In this document: positions 44,781 through 52,814 of the stretch, piece by piece
Layout: every line of letters starts with the position of its first letter
How positions within the stretch are numbered: position 1 is the first letter of the stretch
NCBI RefSeq assembly: GCF_020819595.1
Contig: NZ_JAJHNP010000013.1
Span: 175,893-239,892 of the forward strand
Reading direction: 5' to 3'
DNA from: Streptomyces barringtoniae
Lineage (GTDB): Bacteria > Actinomycetota > Actinomycetes > Streptomycetales > Streptomycetaceae
DNA: 64,000 nt
Position numbers and translations under genes: made by a program
The notes under the pieces: model-generated
What the model was told of the DNA's origin: nothing
The model's database searches: none
What the model saw: only the letters and a program-made list of their open reading frames with translations

Positions 44781-46643
44781 ATGGACCTGGCACAGCTCCT
44801 GCACGACGACCGCCCCTTCGCCCTGCTCCGCCGCCGCACCCCGGGCCGCGACGAGCACCCGGTGGAGGTGCTGCTCGGCCCGGTGACCTGCTGCGACCGG
44901 CTCGCCGATCTCCCCGACGCGGGACTCGCACTCGTCCCGTTCCGGCAGATCCGCGAGCGCGGCTTCGACGTCCGCGACGACGGCACCCCGCTGCTGGTGC
45001 TGACCCCCGAGGAGTCGTACGAGCTCCCGCTCGACGTGGCGCTGGCGCAGCTTCCGGCGCACGAGGTGCGCGTCGAGGGCGGCGGCTTCGACGTCGGCGA
45101 CGAGGAGTACGGCGAGATCGTCGGACGCGTGCTGGCGGAGGAGATCGGCCGGGGCGAGGGCGCGAACTTCGTGATCCGGCGCACCTACGAGGGCGACATC
45201 CCGGGGTTCGGCCGCGCCGACGCGCTCGCGCTGTTCCGGCGGCTGCTGGAGGGCGAGCGGGGCGCGTACTGGACGTTCGTCGTGCACACCGGAGACCGGA
45301 CGCTGGTCGGGGCCAGCCCCGAGGTGCACGTGCGGATGTCCGGCGGCACGGTCGTCATGAACCCGATCAGCGGGACCTACCGCTATCCCGCCGAGGGCCC
45401 GACCCCGGAGCACCTCCTCTCCTTCCTCGCCGACGGCAAGGAGATCGAGGAGCTGTCGATGGTGGTCGACGAGGAACTGAAGATGATGTGCACCGTCGGC
45501 GACATGGGCGGGGTGGTCGTCGGGCCGCGGCTGAAGGAGATGGCGCACCTCGCGCACACCGAGTACGAGCTGCGCGGCAAGTCCTCCCTGGATGCGCGGG
45601 AGGTGCTGAAGGAGACCATGTTCGCGGCGACGGTGACCGGCTCGCCGGTGCAGAACGCCTGCCGGGTCATCGAGCGCCACGAGGTCGGCGGGCGCGGCTA
45701 CTACGCGGGCGCGCTGGCGCTGCTCGGCCGGGACTCCGGGGGCGCGCAGACCCTGGACTCCCCCATCCTGATCCGCACCGCCGACATCTCCTCCCGGGGA
45801 CAGCTGCGCGTGCCGGTCGGAGCGACCCTGGTGCGCGGCTCGGACCCGGCGGGCGAGGTCGCGGAGACACACGCGAAGGCGGCGGGGGTGCTGGCGGCCC
45901 TCGGCGTACGGCCGTCGAGGCCGCGCGAGGAGCGCGAGCGGCCCCGGCTCGCCGACGACCCGCGGGTGCGGGCCGCGCTGGACGGGCGGCGGGCCGCGCT
46001 CGCGCCGTTCTGGCTGCGGATGCAGCAGCCGGCACGGGAGCTGACCGGCCACGCCCTGGTCGTCGACGGCGAGGACACCTTCACCGCGATGCTGGCGCAC
46101 GTGCTGCGCTCGGGCGGCCTTGAGGTGACCGTGCGGCGGTACGACGAGCCCGGGCTGCGGGCGGCCGTGCTCGCGCACGAGGGGCCGGTGGTGCTCGGCC
46201 CCGGCCCGGGCGACCCGGCGGACCTCGCCGACCCGAAGATGCGGTTCCTGCGGGAGCTGACCGCCACCGTGATCCGGGAGCACCGGCACGGGGTGCTGGG
46301 CGTCTGCCTGGGCCATGAGCTGATCGCGGCCGAGCTGGGGCTGGACATCGTCCGCAAGGAGGTGCCGTACCAGGGGGCGCAGACGGCGGTCGACCTGTTC
46401 GGGCGGCCCGAGACCGTCGGCTTCTACAACAGCTTCGTCGCCCGCTGCGACGAGGAGACCGCCCGGGAGCTGGCCGCGCACGGCATCGAGGTGAGCCGGG
46501 CGGCGAACGACGAGGTGCACGCGATGCGCGGTCCGGGCTTCGCGGGCGTGCAGTTCCACCCGGAGTCGGTCCTCAGCCTGAACGGGGCCGCGGTGGTGCG
46601 GGAGTTGGTCGGTCAGCTGCGCGGGGCGAGCAGGGCGGGGTGA
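44781..46643 (+). CDS. trpE: Fused anthranilate synthase (TrpE-TrpG)
   Basis: This single 620-residue chain holds the chorismate-using synthase (about 1-400) and the glutamine amidotransferase (about 425-620). Synthase motifs are GANFVIRRTYEGDIPGF, LVGASPEVHVRMSGG, MNPISGTYRYP, EELKMMCTVGD and the Mg-site GYYAGALALLG. The amidotransferase Cys is in GVLGVCLGHELIAAELG and the His in VQFHPES. The PhzE-like fusion layout is also used in phenazine and antibiotic routes. The attenuator with three Trp codons argues for Trp synthesis here. Other trp genes are not nearby. Confidence 0.94.
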   Translation: MDLAQLLHDDRPFALLRRRTPGRDEHPVEVLLGPVTCCDRLADLPDAGLALVPFRQIRERGFDVRDDGTPLLVLTPEESYELPLDVALAQLPAHEVRVEGGGFDVGDEEYGEIVGRVLAEEIGRGEGANFVIRRTYEGDIPGFGRADALALFRRLLEGERGAYWTFVVHTGDRTLVGASPEVHVRMSGGTVVMNPISGTYRYPAEGPTPEHLLSFLADGKEIEELSMVVDEELKMMCTVGDMGGVVVGPRLKEMAHLAHTEYELRGKSSLDAREVLKETMFAATVTGSPVQNACRVIERHEVGGRGYYAGALALLGRDSGGAQTLDSPILIRTADISSRGQLRVPVGATLVRGSDPAGEVAETHAKAAGVLAALGVRPSRPREERERPRLADDPRVRAALDGRRAALAPFWLRMQQPARELTGHALVVDGEDTFTAMLAHVLRSGGLEVTVRRYDEPGLRAAVLAHEGPVVLGPGPGDPADLADPKMRFLRELTATVIREHRHGVLGVCLGHELIAAELGLDIVRKEVPYQGAQTAVDLFGRPETVGFYNSFVARCDEETARELAAHGIEVSRAANDEVHAMRGPGFAGVQFHPESVLSLNGAAVVRELVGQLRGASRAG

Positions 46644-46648
46644 GCGGA

Positions 46649-46680
46649 CGGGCCCGGGGACCGCTCGGTCCCCGGGCCCG
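46649..46680. terminator. Convergent terminator, trpE / pfkA
   Basis: A perfect 14-bp stem (cgggcccggggacc) with loop gctc between two converging genes; it can serve both strands. Confidence 0.9.
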
Positions 46681-46690
46681 GACCGGACTG

Positions 46691-47719
46691 TCAGCCGAAG
46701 AACACCCCGACCTCCTCGTACAGCTTCGGGTTCACCGTCTTCAGCTTGGCGGTGGCCTCCGAGATCGGGACCCGGACGATGTCGGTGGCGCGCAGGGCGA
46801 CCATCATGCCGAAGTCACCGTCGTGGACGCAGTCGATGGCGTGCAGGCCGAAGCGGGTGGCGAGCCAGCGGTCGAAGGCGCTGGGTGTGCCGCCGCGCTG
46901 GACGTGGCCGAGGACCGTGGTCCGGGCCTCCTTGCCGGTGCGGCTCTCGATCTCCTTGGCCAGCCATTCGCCGACTCCGGACAGGCGCACATGCCCGAAG
47001 GAGTCCAGCGACCCGTCCTTGAGCACCACGTCCCCGTCCTTCGGCGTGGCGCCCTCGGCGACGACCACGATCGGCGCGTACGACGCCCGGAAGCGGGAGG
47101 TCACCCAGGCACAGACCTGGTCGACGTCGAAGCGCTGCTCGGGGATGAGGATGACGTTGGCGCCGCCGGCCAGGCCGGAGTGCAGGGCGATCCAGCCGGC
47201 GTGCCGGCCCATCACCTCCACGACCAGGACCCGCATATGGGACTCGGCGGTGGTGTGCAGCCGGTCGATGGCCTCGGTGGCGATGTTGACGGCGGTGTCG
47301 AAGCCGAAGGTGTAGTCGGTGGCGGACAGGTCGTTGTCGATGGTCTTGGGCACCCCGACGCAGGGCACCCCGTACTCGTCGGACAGCCGCGCGGCCACGC
47401 CCAGGGTGTCCTCGCCGCCGATCGCGACGAGGGCCTGCACGTCCAGCTTGGCCAGGTTGTCCTTGATCCGGCGGATGCCGTTCTCCGCCTTGAGGGGGTT
47501 GGTGCGCGAGGAGCCGAGGATGGTGCCGCCGCGGGGCAGGATGCCGCGCACCGCGGGGATGTCGAGACGGACGGTGTCGCCCTCGAGGGGACCCCGCCAG
47601 CCGTCCCGGAAGCCGACGAAGTCATAGCCGTACTCCTGCACGCCCTTACGGACGATGCCCCGGATGACGGCGTTGAGCCCGGGGCAGTCGCCGCCTCCGG
47701 TCAGTACTCCCACCCGCAT
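46691..47719 (-). CDS. pfkA: 6-phosphofructokinase, residues suggest PPi dependence
   Basis: This phosphorylates fructose 6-phosphate in glycolysis. It has 342 residues. The donor loop is TGGGDCPGLNAVIRG. The fructose-phosphate site includes PKTIDNDL and MVVEVMGRHAGWIALHSGLAGGANVILIPE. Donor choice depends on two positions: Asp104 in GGEDTLG and Lys125 in PKTIDND. ATP-type enzymes carry Gly at these places, and PPi-type actinomycete enzymes (Amycolatopsis methanolica, from memory) carry Asp and Lys as here. PPi-dependence is thus likely but not proven. It is a monocistronic gene, convergent with trpE. Confidence 0.95.
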   Translation of the reverse strand: MRVGVLTGGGDCPGLNAVIRGIVRKGVQEYGYDFVGFRDGWRGPLEGDTVRLDIPAVRGILPRGGTILGSSRTNPLKAENGIRRIKDNLAKLDVQALVAIGGEDTLGVAARLSDEYGVPCVGVPKTIDNDLSATDYTFGFDTAVNIATEAIDRLHTTAESHMRVLVVEVMGRHAGWIALHSGLAGGANVILIPEQRFDVDQVCAWVTSRFRASYAPIVVVAEGATPKDGDVVLKDGSLDSFGHVRLSGVGEWLAKEIESRTGKEARTTVLGHVQRGGTPSAFDRWLATRFGLHAIDCVHDGDFGMMVALRATDIVRVPISEATAKLKTVNPKLYEEVGVFFG

Positions 47720-47851
47720 GGAAAAGTCCCTTCACCGCGGTTCCCTGACAGAGAGTCACGCTAATGGTGATTCACGTCACATCGGGAGAGGCGGGAAGGG
47801 TGATTCCGGCGTGTACGGCTTCGAAGCCCGACCTTGTTCGACTGGCGGGCG

Positions 47852-48529
47852 CTACTCGTCGTCCAGTCCGCGCTCTATGGCGTACCGCACCAGCTCGACC
47901 CTGTTGTGCAACTGCAGCTTGCCCAGGGTGTTCTGCACATGGTTCTGCACCGTGCGGTGGGAGATGACGAGGCGTTCGGCGATCTGCTTGTAGCTCAGGC
48001 CCTTGGCGACCAGCCGCAGCACCTCCGTCTCCCGGTCCGTCAGCCGGGGCGCGCCGGGCTCGTCGGTCTCCGGGGCCGGGGCGGGCTCGGCGGCCAGCCG
48101 GCGGTACTCGCCGAGGACCAGTCCGGCGAGGCCGGGCGTGAACACCGGGTCGCCGACGGCGGTACGGCGCACGGCGTCCAGCAGCTCCTCGGTGGAGGCC
48201 GACTTCAGCAGATAGCCGGTCGCGCCGGACTTCACCGCCTCCAGCACGTCGGCGTGCTCACCGCTCGCCGACAGGACGAGGACCCGCAACGCCGGGTTGT
48301 GGGCGACCAGTTCCTTGCACACCTGGACGCCGGGCTTGGCGGGCAGGTTGAGGTCCAGCACGAGGACGTGGGGGACGGCGGCCTTGGCGCGGCGGACCGC
48401 CTGCTCGCCGTCGCCGGCGGTGGCGACCACGTGGAAGCCGGACTCGGCCAGGTCCCGGGCGACCGCGTCGCGCCACATGGGGTGGTCGTCCACCACCATG
48501 ACCTTGATCGGGTCCTGCTGCTCGCTCAT
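47852..48529 (-). CDS. macR: NarL/LuxR-type response regulator, MacR-like
   Basis: This is a 225-residue regulator. The receiver domain is VMVVDDHPMWRDAV with the acceptor Asp in VLVLDLNLP and the Lys in GYLLKSAS. The LuxR helix-turn-helix is LTDRETEVLRLVAKGLSYKQIAERLVISHRTVQNHVQNTLGKLQ. It overlaps its sensor kinase gene by 4 bases (ATGA). Position and type match S. coelicolor MacR (SCO2120), tied to morphogenesis and actinorhodin control; orthology is inferred from recalled synteny. Confidence 0.92.
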   Translation of the reverse strand: MSEQQDPIKVMVVDDHPMWRDAVARDLAESGFHVVATAGDGEQAVRRAKAAVPHVLVLDLNLPAKPGVQVCKELVAHNPALRVLVLSASGEHADVLEAVKSGATGYLLKSASTEELLDAVRRTAVGDPVFTPGLAGLVLGEYRRLAAEPAPAPETDEPGAPRLTDRETEVLRLVAKGLSYKQIAERLVISHRTVQNHVQNTLGKLQLHNRVELVRYAIERGLDDE

Positions 48530-49731
48530 CGACGCCCCGCCTTCGCGTTCTTCGGTACCTTCAGTTCCACTTCCGTGCCCTGCCCGGGGACGGAGACGAG
48601 TTCGGCGCCGCCGCCCAGGTCGCGCAGCCGCCCCCGGATCGACTGGGCCACGCCGAGGCGCCCCTCCCCCTCGGCCTGGGCGAGCCGGCCCTCGGGGATG
48701 CCGGGGCCGTCGTCCCGGACGGTCACGAGGACCTCGTCCGGCTCGTCCTCGACCAGGATCCAGGCCCGGGCCTGCTCGCCCGCGTGCGCGCGCACGTTGT
48801 CCAGGGCGGCGCCGACCGCGGCGGCCACTTCCCGCGCGGCCGGCCGGGGCAGCTCGACCGGCGCGCCGGGCTCGGCCAGGCTCACCCGGGCACCCGCGTA
48901 GGGCGCCAGCAGGGTGCGCAGGTCGACCGGTCCGTCGTCGTCGGGCTCTTCCACCGCGCGTACGACGGCTCCCGCGGAGGCGTCCTCCGAGACCCGGGAG
49001 ACCGGCAGCAGACCGCCGGAGACCAGCGTGCGCAGCGCCACCTCCTGCTCCCCCGCGAGCCGCCCCAGCTCCGCCGCCTCGCCGCCGATGACCGCGCCGC
49101 GCCGCTGCACCATCGCCAGCACCTGGAGCACGCTGTCGTGGATGTCCCGGGCCAGCCGCTCCCGTTCCCGGGTCGCGGCCTCGATCTCCAGGGCGCGGGC
49201 GAGGGTGCGCTCGGAGGCGCGGGCGACCTCCACGACGTAGCCGATGGCGATCGAGGCCACCCAGAGGAGGATCAGGCTGTGCACGGTGTCCCGGGCGGGA
49301 TGGCCCCGTTCGACCAGATTGGCCAGCGCGACCGGCGTGGAGGCGACGGCGGCCCAGCGCCAGCCGCCCTTGATCGCGAAGGCCAGCACCGCACCGCCGG
49401 TCCATATCGACGGCAGCGTGGGGCCGCCCGCGATCCGCTGGTGGCTGTCGGCGAGCGGGGTGATCAGGACGCCGGTGAGGGCGACGGCCAGGTCGACGGC
49501 CAGGAAGCGCCTGGTGCAGCTCGCCGCGTTGCGCACCCTCGGCAGGGTGGCGAGGGTCCAGACGAACAGGACGGCGAAGTAGCCGACGGCGACCCAGGGG
49601 CGCGTGAAGAGGTGGTACCTGGTGGCGCCCAGGCCGATCGCGTACAGCATGGTCAGGACGCGGTAGCCGGCGAGCGCGCGCCACAGCGGCAGCTCGACCG
49701 ACATCCTCATCACGCGCTCGCGCCTGGGCAT
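48526..49731 (-). CDS. macS: Sensor histidine kinase, MacS-like (DUF5931)
   Basis: This 401-residue membrane kinase has about five to six spans in residues 15-175 (DUF5931-type sensor). A dimerisation/phosphoacceptor helix follows, with His in ERERLARDIHDSVLQVLAMV. The HATPase domain has ALDNVRAHAG as the N box and VTVRDDGPGIPEGRL as the G1 box. The first ATG is preceded by a G-rich run. It makes an operon with the response regulator through an ATGA overlap. The signal is unknown. Confidence 0.92.
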   Translation of the reverse strand: MPRRERVMRMSVELPLWRALAGYRVLTMLYAIGLGATRYHLFTRPWVAVGYFAVLFVWTLATLPRVRNAASCTRRFLAVDLAVALTGVLITPLADSHQRIAGGPTLPSIWTGGAVLAFAIKGGWRWAAVASTPVALANLVERGHPARDTVHSLILLWVASIAIGYVVEVARASERTLARALEIEAATRERERLARDIHDSVLQVLAMVQRRGAVIGGEAAELGRLAGEQEVALRTLVSGGLLPVSRVSEDASAGAVVRAVEEPDDDGPVDLRTLLAPYAGARVSLAEPGAPVELPRPAAREVAAAVGAALDNVRAHAGEQARAWILVEDEPDEVLVTVRDDGPGIPEGRLAQAEGEGRLGVAQSIRGRLRDLGGGAELVSVPGQGTEVELKVPKNAKAGRR

Positions 49732-49756
49732 GTCCCCCCGTTCCCCCGGCCCTCCG

Positions 49757-50497
49757 TCAAGCCCCTGTCTTCTTCTCGGCTTCCTTCTTGTCGGCCGCCT
49801 TGGCCGCCTTCGCCGCCTCCGCGATCTGCCGCTTGGCCGCCGTCGCGTACATGTCGACGTACTCCTGGCCGGACAGCTTCATGATCTCGTACATGACCTC
49901 GTCGGTCAGGGCGCGCAGCACGAAACGGTCGTGCTCCATGCCGTGGTAGCGGCTGAAGTCCAGCGGCTTGCCGATGCGGATGCCGGGCCGCATCAGCTTC
50001 GGCATCACCTTGCCGGGCGGCTGGATCTTCTCGGTGTCGATCATCGCCACCGGGATGACCGGCGCGCCGGTGGCGAGCGCCACGCGCGCGAGGCCGCCGG
50101 GCTTGCCCCGGTACAGCCGGCCGTCCGGCGAGCGGGTGCCCTCGGGGTAGATGCCGAACAGCTCGCCGCGCTCCAGCACCTCTATGCCGCTCTTGATCGC
50201 GGCCTCGCCGGCGCCGCGCGCCCCGGAGCGGTCCACCGGGAGCTGTCCGACGCCCTTGAAGAACGCGGCGGTCAGCCGGCCCTTCACCCCGGGGGTGGTG
50301 AAGTACTCGGCCTTCGCGATGAAGGTGACCTTGCGGTCCAGGACCGCGGGCAGGAAGAACGAGTCCGAGAAGGACAGGTGATTGCTCGCCAGGATGGCGG
50401 GACCCTCGGCCGGTATGTTCTCCAGTCCCTCCACCCAGGGCCTGAAGGCGACCTTCAGCGGCCCACCGATGGCGACCTTCATCGTGCCGTACAACAC
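49757..50497 (-). CDS. 1-acyl-glycerol-3-phosphate acyltransferase (PlsC-type)
   Basis: This 246-residue membrane-associated acyltransferase for phospholipid synthesis has the HX4D motif NHLSFSD, the IAKAEYF helix, GVGQLPVDRSG, and the YPEGTRSPDG substrate loop. VALATGAPVIPVAMI follows. The C-terminus is a charged Ala/Lys helix (KRQIAEAAKAAKAADKKEAEKK). The start may be GTG (50497) or the ATG five codons later. It is divergent from the esterase gene and lies 25 bases after macS on the same strand, though macS is upstream only in map position, not in transcription. Confidence 0.9.
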   Translation of the reverse strand: MLYGTMKVAIGGPLKVAFRPWVEGLENIPAEGPAILASNHLSFSDSFFLPAVLDRKVTFIAKAEYFTTPGVKGRLTAAFFKGVGQLPVDRSGARGAGEAAIKSGIEVLERGELFGIYPEGTRSPDGRLYRGKPGGLARVALATGAPVIPVAMIDTEKIQPPGKVMPKLMRPGIRIGKPLDFSRYHGMEHDRFVLRALTDEVMYEIMKLSGQEYVDMYATAAKRQIAEAAKAAKAADKKEAEKKTGA

Positions 50498-50671
50498 CCG
50501 CGTGCCTCCTGTTTCCGTCGAACAGACCTTAACCCGTCGGGACCGTCAAAGGCCCCGACGACCCTGGTCGGTGTCAGTGCGGTCGCGTACGGTGAAGCAC
50601 ATCCGCACGTTTCCCGCACGCCGCCACCGGTCACCGGATGGGGGCTCTCTTCAGGAACAGGAGCGCCGAAG
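50498..50671. promoter_or_regulatory. Divergent promoter region, acyltransferase / esterase
   Basis: These 174 bases lie between divergent starts. The part next to the acyltransferase (gtttccgtcgaacagacctt) is less GC-rich. No clear palindrome or box was fixed by eye. Confidence 0.35.
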
Positions 50672-51451
50672 GTGCCGGTCCTCCCCGGAGCCGAGCCGTA
50701 CCGCCACGAGGGCGGGGAGGTAGGGGTCCTCCTCTGCCACGGCTTCACCGGCTCGCCCCAGTCGCTGCGCCCCTGGGCGGAGCACCACGCGGCGCACGGC
50801 CTGACCGTGTCGCTCCCCCTGCTGCCCGGCCACGGCACCCGCTGGGAGGACATGCAGGTCACCGGCTGGCAGGACTGGTATGCGGAGGTCGACCGCGAGC
50901 TGCGCCTCCTCGCCGAGCGCTGCTCCCAGGTGTTCGTCGCGGGCCTGTCGATGGGCGGCGCGCTGGCACTCAGGCTGGCGGCCCGGCACGGCGAACGGGT
51001 CGCGGGCGCGGTGGTCGTCAACCCGGCGAACAGGGTGCACGGCCTGTCGGCGTACGCCCTTCCGGTGGCCCGGCATCTCGTGCGGACGACGAAGGGCATC
51101 GCCAGCGACATCGCCAAGGAGGGCGCGGCCGAGCTGGGCTACGACCGGGTGCCGCTGCACGCGGCGCACTCGCTGCGGGTGTTCCTGCGCCGGCTGGACG
51201 GCGAGCTGCCCCAGGTCACCCAGCCGTTGCTGCTGCTGCGCAGCGCCCAGGACCATGTCGTCCCGGCGGCCGACTCGGCCCGGGTGCTGAGCCGGGTGTC
51301 GTCCACGGACGTGACGGAGATCGTGCTGGAACACAGCTACCACGTGGCGACGTTGGACCAGGATGCGGACCGGATCTTCGAGGAGAGCCTCGCCTTCATG
51401 GGCCGGCTCGCACCCAGTCTCGGCAAGGAAGGGACGGCCACAGGTGGCTGA
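50672..51451 (+). CDS. Alpha/beta hydrolase, carboxylesterase/monoglyceride lipase type
   Basis: This 259-residue serine hydrolase resembles the Est30-type carboxylesterases. The oxyanion motif is VLLCHGFTGSPQSLRPW, the nucleophile elbow is FVAGLSMGGALAL, the acid is in SAQDHVVPAADS, and the catalytic His is in LEHSYHVATLDQD. The GTG start (MPVLPGAEPYRHEGG) follows caggagcgccgaag. It overlaps the next gene by 8 bases. Its paired location opposite a phospholipid acyltransferase suggests a lipid substrate; this is inference. Confidence 0.9.
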   Translation: MPVLPGAEPYRHEGGEVGVLLCHGFTGSPQSLRPWAEHHAAHGLTVSLPLLPGHGTRWEDMQVTGWQDWYAEVDRELRLLAERCSQVFVAGLSMGGALALRLAARHGERVAGAVVVNPANRVHGLSAYALPVARHLVRTTKGIASDIAKEGAAELGYDRVPLHAAHSLRVFLRRLDGELPQVTQPLLLLRSAQDHVVPAADSARVLSRVSSTDVTEIVLEHSYHVATLDQDADRIFEESLAFMGRLAPSLGKEGTATGG

Positions 51452-52013
51452 GCACGAGTCCGACCGCGAGGGCCGCGAGGGCCCCGAGCCGGACGAGCAG
51501 AAGGTGCCCTTCGACGAGGACGCCGCCTGGCGGGCCATCGTCGCGGGGTACGGCGCGGAGCCGCCGGACCCGCCGGGCGCCAGGCCCTTCAAGCCGGTGG
51601 AGGACCTGGCACTGCCGGAGCCGGAGAAGGACACCGAGAAGGACGCCGCGAGCGACACCGACAAGGCGCCGGTCCGGCCGCTGGGCAGCTCGGTCTCCTT
51701 CGCGCCCGGAGTCGGCCCGCGCGACTACAACCCGCCCGAGCCCTCCGAGGACGACTTCGACGAGGACGACGAGGGCCACTTCGTCCCGCCGGATCCGCCG
51801 CTGCCGGAGGCCGACACCACCGCGAAGTTCGCCTGGCTGGGCGTGGTCGGCGGGCCGATCCTGCTGCTGCTGGCGGTGCTGCTCGGCTGGGACATGACCT
51901 GGTGGCTGACGACCCTCGGCATCGGCGGCTTCCTCGGCGGCATCGCCGCGCTGGTGATGCGGATGCGCACGGACGAGGAGGACGACGACCCGGGGCGGGG
52001 CGCGGTGGTCTGA
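51444..52013 (+). CDS. Acidic-headed membrane protein, conserved hypothetical
   Basis: This is a 189-residue protein of unknown function. A long acidic, Pro-rich soluble head (about 1-125; DEDDEGHFVPPDPPLPEAD) is followed by two membrane spans (KFAWLGVVGGPILLLLAVLLGW and TWWLTTLGIGGFLGGIAALVM) and an acidic tail. The GTG start lies inside the end of the esterase gene, so they are coupled. No catalytic motif is seen. Confidence 0.85.
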   Translation: MAEHESDREGREGPEPDEQKVPFDEDAAWRAIVAGYGAEPPDPPGARPFKPVEDLALPEPEKDTEKDAASDTDKAPVRPLGSSVSFAPGVGPRDYNPPEPSEDDFDEDDEGHFVPPDPPLPEADTTAKFAWLGVVGGPILLLLAVLLGWDMTWWLTTLGIGGFLGGIAALVMRMRTDEEDDDPGRGAVV

Positions 52014-52053
52014 ACTTTGTACAAGTGCCGCGGGGCTCACCTAGGGTGAGCCC
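52014..52053. promoter_or_regulatory. Palindromic operator and promoter of the TetR gene
   Basis: ACTTTGTACAAGT (52014-52026) holds the perfect palindrome TTGTACAA. GGGCTCACC-TAG-GGTGAGCCC (52033-52053) is a 9-bp-arm inverted repeat touching the ATG. TTGTAC and TAGGGT (52042-52047) could serve as -35 and -10 with a 19-base spacer, again giving a near-leaderless transcript. This suits autorepression by the downstream TetR. Confidence 0.6.
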
Positions 52054-52731
52054 ATGCCGCGCGACACGCTCACCCAGGAACAGATCGTCCGGACGGCCGT
52101 GCGGCTGCTGGACGACGAGGGCCTCGAAGGGCTCAACATGCGCAGCCTGGGCAAGCGGCTGGGGGCCGCGGCGACCGCCGTCTACTGGCATGTGAAGAAC
52201 AAGGACGACCTCGTACTGCTCGCCGCGGACCGGGTGTGGCACGAGGTCGACCTGCCGACGCTCGACGCGGACGACTGGCGGGGCACGGCCACGGTGATGG
52301 CCGACCGGCTGCACGCGATGCTCGTACGGCATCCGTGGCTGGTGCAGGCGATCGGTTCCCATCTCCTCTACGGCACCGGCAAGGCCCGTTACGACGACCA
52401 TCTCCTCGGCGTCTTCGAGACCGCGGGGTTCACACCGCAGGAGGCGGACCGGGCCGCCGGTGCGGTGGTGACGTACGTCCTGGGCAACGCCCTCGGCGCG
52501 TCCGCCACCGCCTCCCTGACGAGGAAGGTGCGGCGGGCCGGGGAGGACGCGGAGGAGATGTTCTCGGAGACCCTGGCCAAGGCGGCTCAGGCGGCGGAGC
52601 CGTTTCCACGGCTGCGGGCGCGGCTGGGGACGACGGCGGCTACCGAGTACGCGGCCGCGGCCGACGGCAGCTATGCGGCGGGGTTGCGGGCGCTGCTGGA
52701 GGGGCTGCGGCCGGAGGACAGCGCCCCGTAA
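52054..52731 (+). CDS. TetR-family regulator with TetR_C-type ligand domain
   Basis: This is a 225-residue repressor. The HTH is LTQEQIVRTAVRLLDDEGLEGLNMRSLGKRLGAAATAVYWHVKNKDDLVLLAAD, of the classical TetR kind. The C-terminal half has a WLVQAIGSHLLYGTGKARYDDHLL helix and ends in a Glu-rich tail. It lies 40 bases after the membrane protein gene. The palindromes directly ahead of the ATG suggest autoregulation. The target could be itself or the esterase pair; the ligand is unknown. Confidence 0.9.
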   Translation: MPRDTLTQEQIVRTAVRLLDDEGLEGLNMRSLGKRLGAAATAVYWHVKNKDDLVLLAADRVWHEVDLPTLDADDWRGTATVMADRLHAMLVRHPWLVQAIGSHLLYGTGKARYDDHLLGVFETAGFTPQEADRAAGAVVTYVLGNALGASATASLTRKVRRAGEDAEEMFSETLAKAAQAAEPFPRLRARLGTTAATEYAAAADGSYAAGLRALLEGLRPEDSAP

Positions 52732-52732
52732 G

Positions 52733-52807
52733 GGGCGCGGGGCTGTGTCTGATACGCGACTGCGGGTGCGTGGGCGCGACCAGCCCCCACGCACCCGCAG
52801 TCGCGTA
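52733..52807. terminator. Terminator with 22-bp stem between TetR and serine hydrolase
   Basis: Arms at 52753-52774 (tacgcgactgcgggtgcgtg plus gg) and 52786-52807 pair perfectly around an 11-base loop. It sits between converging genes. The flanking aggggcgcggggct and the loop cgcgaccagc belong to a hairpin type common downstream of Streptomyces genes; a related copy lies near 63843-63910. Confidence 0.9.
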
Positions 52808-52814
52808 CGGCGAA

